From assembly GCF_900141845.1 (NCBI RefSeq), contig NZ_FQZB01000013.1:1-64000 (forward strand): 64,000 nucleotides of DNA, read 5' to 3'. Source of the stretch: Clostridium cavendishii DSM 21758 (GTDB lineage Bacteria; Bacillota; Clostridia; Clostridiales; Clostridiaceae). Below the pieces are notes generated by a model. The model made no database searches. It was not told the DNA's origin and saw nothing but the letters and a program-made list of their open reading frames with translations. The translations under genes were made by a program, and so were the position numbers. Below, piece after piece: positions 62,939 through 64,000 of the stretch (its first letter is position 1; every line of letters starts with the position of its first letter).

Positions 62939-63832
62939 ATGAAAAGATTATCAAGAGCTTTCTTTTTTATTATGAGTTTTCTTTTACTTTTTATAATTCT
63001 AGGTAATCTAATAGCTTATTTGTCAATCTTTCTTCACTATGATGGAGTATTTTCAAAAACTAATACACAAAAAGTTAATAATATAGATATTAATTATAAG
63101 ATTTTAGGAGAAGGTTCTCCTGTTCTTTTAATTCATGATCTTAACTCTTCCTCTGTAGATTTTAATGAAATTTCAACACTTCTAAGTAAAACAAATAAAA
63201 TTGTATTATTGGATTTACCTGGTTGTGGATTGTCTTCTACGGATGAGAATATAAATTACTCTAAGGAAAATCTAGCTAAAACTTGTAACGATCTTATGAA
63301 TAAACTTGGTTATTCTAAGTATTCACTTATTGGGCATTCTACAGGCGGAAATTTATGCACCGAGATAACTAAACTCTATCCTAATTCAATAAGCAAACTA
63401 ATATTATTAAGTCCAAATATTTTTTCAAAACCTAACAAAAATATTTTTCCTCCTATTATTCTAAAAGCTTTAAAGTTAAATTATTTTTCTTCTTTAATAC
63501 ATTATTACAATAGTTTTTACAATAAAAATTTCATTGATTTTAATACTTTTGAAGAAAATTTTTATTACACGTCTCAAAAGCCTAGTAAAAGTTTAAGTAA
63601 ATTATACTTAGTTGATATTAGTTTTAAAGAAGAAGATTTAAAGAATATAAATACTTCTACTCTTATACTTTGGGGAATGAATGATAAAATATTACCTTTC
63701 TCAGATAGTTATAAATTAAATGATACTTTAAAAAATTCTAAGTTAGTTTTACTTTCCCAAACAGGGCATAATCCACATTTAGAAACTAAAGAAATTGTAT
63801 TAAAAGAAATTAACGCATTTTTAAGCAGATAA
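62939..63832 (+). CDS. membrane-anchored alpha/beta hydrolase
   Basis: 297 residues. One N-terminal TM (about 8-32) and then an alpha/beta hydrolase fold: VLLIHDLNSSSVDF (oxyanion region), LDLPGCGLSS, nucleophile elbow IGHSTGGNL (Ser near residue 136), acid Asp in GMNDKILPF and catalytic His in QTGHNPHLE. A lipase, esterase or C-C hydrolase role cannot be decided. The RBS TAAGGAG lies 9 bases from the ATG. A perfect palindromic terminator follows. Confidence 0.88.
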   Translation: MKRLSRAFFFIMSFLLLFIILGNLIAYLSIFLHYDGVFSKTNTQKVNNIDINYKILGEGSPVLLIHDLNSSSVDFNEISTLLSKTNKIVLLDLPGCGLSSTDENINYSKENLAKTCNDLMNKLGYSKYSLIGHSTGGNLCTEITKLYPNSISKLILLSPNIFSKPNKNIFPPIILKALKLNYFSSLIHYYNSFYNKNFIDFNTFEENFYYTSQKPSKSLSKLYLVDISFKEEDLKNINTSTLILWGMNDKILPFSDSYKLNDTLKNSKLVLLSQTGHNPHLETKEIVLKEINAFLSR

Positions 63833-63850
63833 GGTTAACCTTATCTGCTT
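63823..63850. terminator. bidirectional palindromic terminator
   Basis: AAGCAGATAAGGTT and its exact complement form a 28-bp perfect palindrome; T-rich sequence lies on the right side, and it separates two convergent genes. Confidence 0.85.
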
Positions 63851-63855
63851 ATTTC

Positions 63856-64000
63856 TTATCTTTTTTTAATTGAGTCTTTATAATTTATAACTGCTTTTTC
63901 AAGTGCTTGTACTAGATTATTCTGCCCTTCAATAGAATTTACATATTTATCATCATTTTTATTGCTGACATAACCAAGCTCTACTAATACAGATGTTGCA
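63856..64000 (-). CDS. N-acetylmuramoyl-L-alanine amidase, C-terminal end (partial)
   Basis: The minus frame running in from the window edge reads ATSVLVELGYVSNKNDDKYV and ends VINYKDSIKKR. This is the closing part of an Amidase_3 domain (family pattern pavLvElGflsN, then q..ia.ai..gi..y), including the catalytic Glu in VELGY. The N-terminal part lies outside the window, so anchoring and length cannot be judged. Confidence 0.8.
   Translation of the reverse strand, partial: ATSVLVELGYVSNKNDDKYVNSIEGQNNLVQALEKAVINYKDSIKKR

Overview
The window is AT-rich, Gram-positive, spore-forming DNA. Gene content and order fit a Clostridium sensu stricto (cluster I) chromosome close to the replication origin. 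The run spoVG-purR / glmU-prs / pth-mfd-prsA-spoVT-spoVB-yabN(mazG)-hup-rqcP-yabP-yabQ-divIC-yabR / tRNAs / spoIIE-tilS-hpt-ftsH / coaX-dusB-greA-lysS is the classical Firmicutes origin-proximal block. Start sites follow strong GGAGG-type ribosome binding sites, several genes start with TTG or GTG, and most genes end in a clean stem-loop plus U-run. The species cannot be named from the sequence alone.

Layout. 1-38 is the 5' end of a 16S rRNA gene leaving the window leftwards, with its promoter region. 486-2938 holds a putative beta-propeller lipoprotein and murD. 3184-7172 is a decay island: an FAD-dependent oxidoreductase gene is split by about 2.7 kb carrying a frameshifted M15 peptidase, an SH3 remnant, an apparently intact secreted SH3 protein and a doubly broken Nudix gene. 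7321-20200 carries glyS (T-box), tRNA-Asn, lysS-greA-dusB-coaX, fhs, a small conserved protein, ftsH, hpt and tilS. 20329-29542 is a sporulation and division block (spoIIE, five tRNAs, yabR, divIC, yabQ, yabP, rqcP, hup, mazG, spoVB). 29683-42446 continues with spoVT, prsA, mfd, pth, an HtrA-like pseudoprotease next to a two-component system, prs, glmU and spoVG. 42536-53561 has purR, an HD-GYP protein, murC, a metallophosphatase lipoprotein, a glycosyltransferase, a YdcF-type protein and a heterodimeric ABC exporter. 53694-64000 has purine nucleoside phosphorylase, deoB, a LacI regulator, pepQ, a phosphoesterase, asnS (T-box), pepA, an alpha/beta hydrolase and the end of a cell-wall amidase.

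How parts work together. The PNP/deoB pair forms a nucleoside salvage unit, with two cre/LacI-type operators flanking the neighbouring LacI gene. The yab genes, spoIIE, spoVB and spoVT form a sporulation neighbourhood. glyS and asnS are read through tRNA-sensing T-box leaders. The ABC exporter is preceded by a promoter with an embedded palindrome, a 29-codon leader ORF with a very strong ribosome binding site, and two tandem terminator hairpins. This arrangement is like the BmrB-BmrCD attenuation system.

Most notable observations: the exporter leader; a family of about 80-90 bp hairpin elements seen four times; the HtrA homologue lacking catalytic His and Ser; the split oxidoreductase whose junctions rebuild an imperfect palindrome resembling a serine-integrase attP; and an anti-Shine-Dalgarno hairpin in front of spoVB. 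All similarity calls were made by eye without database searches.
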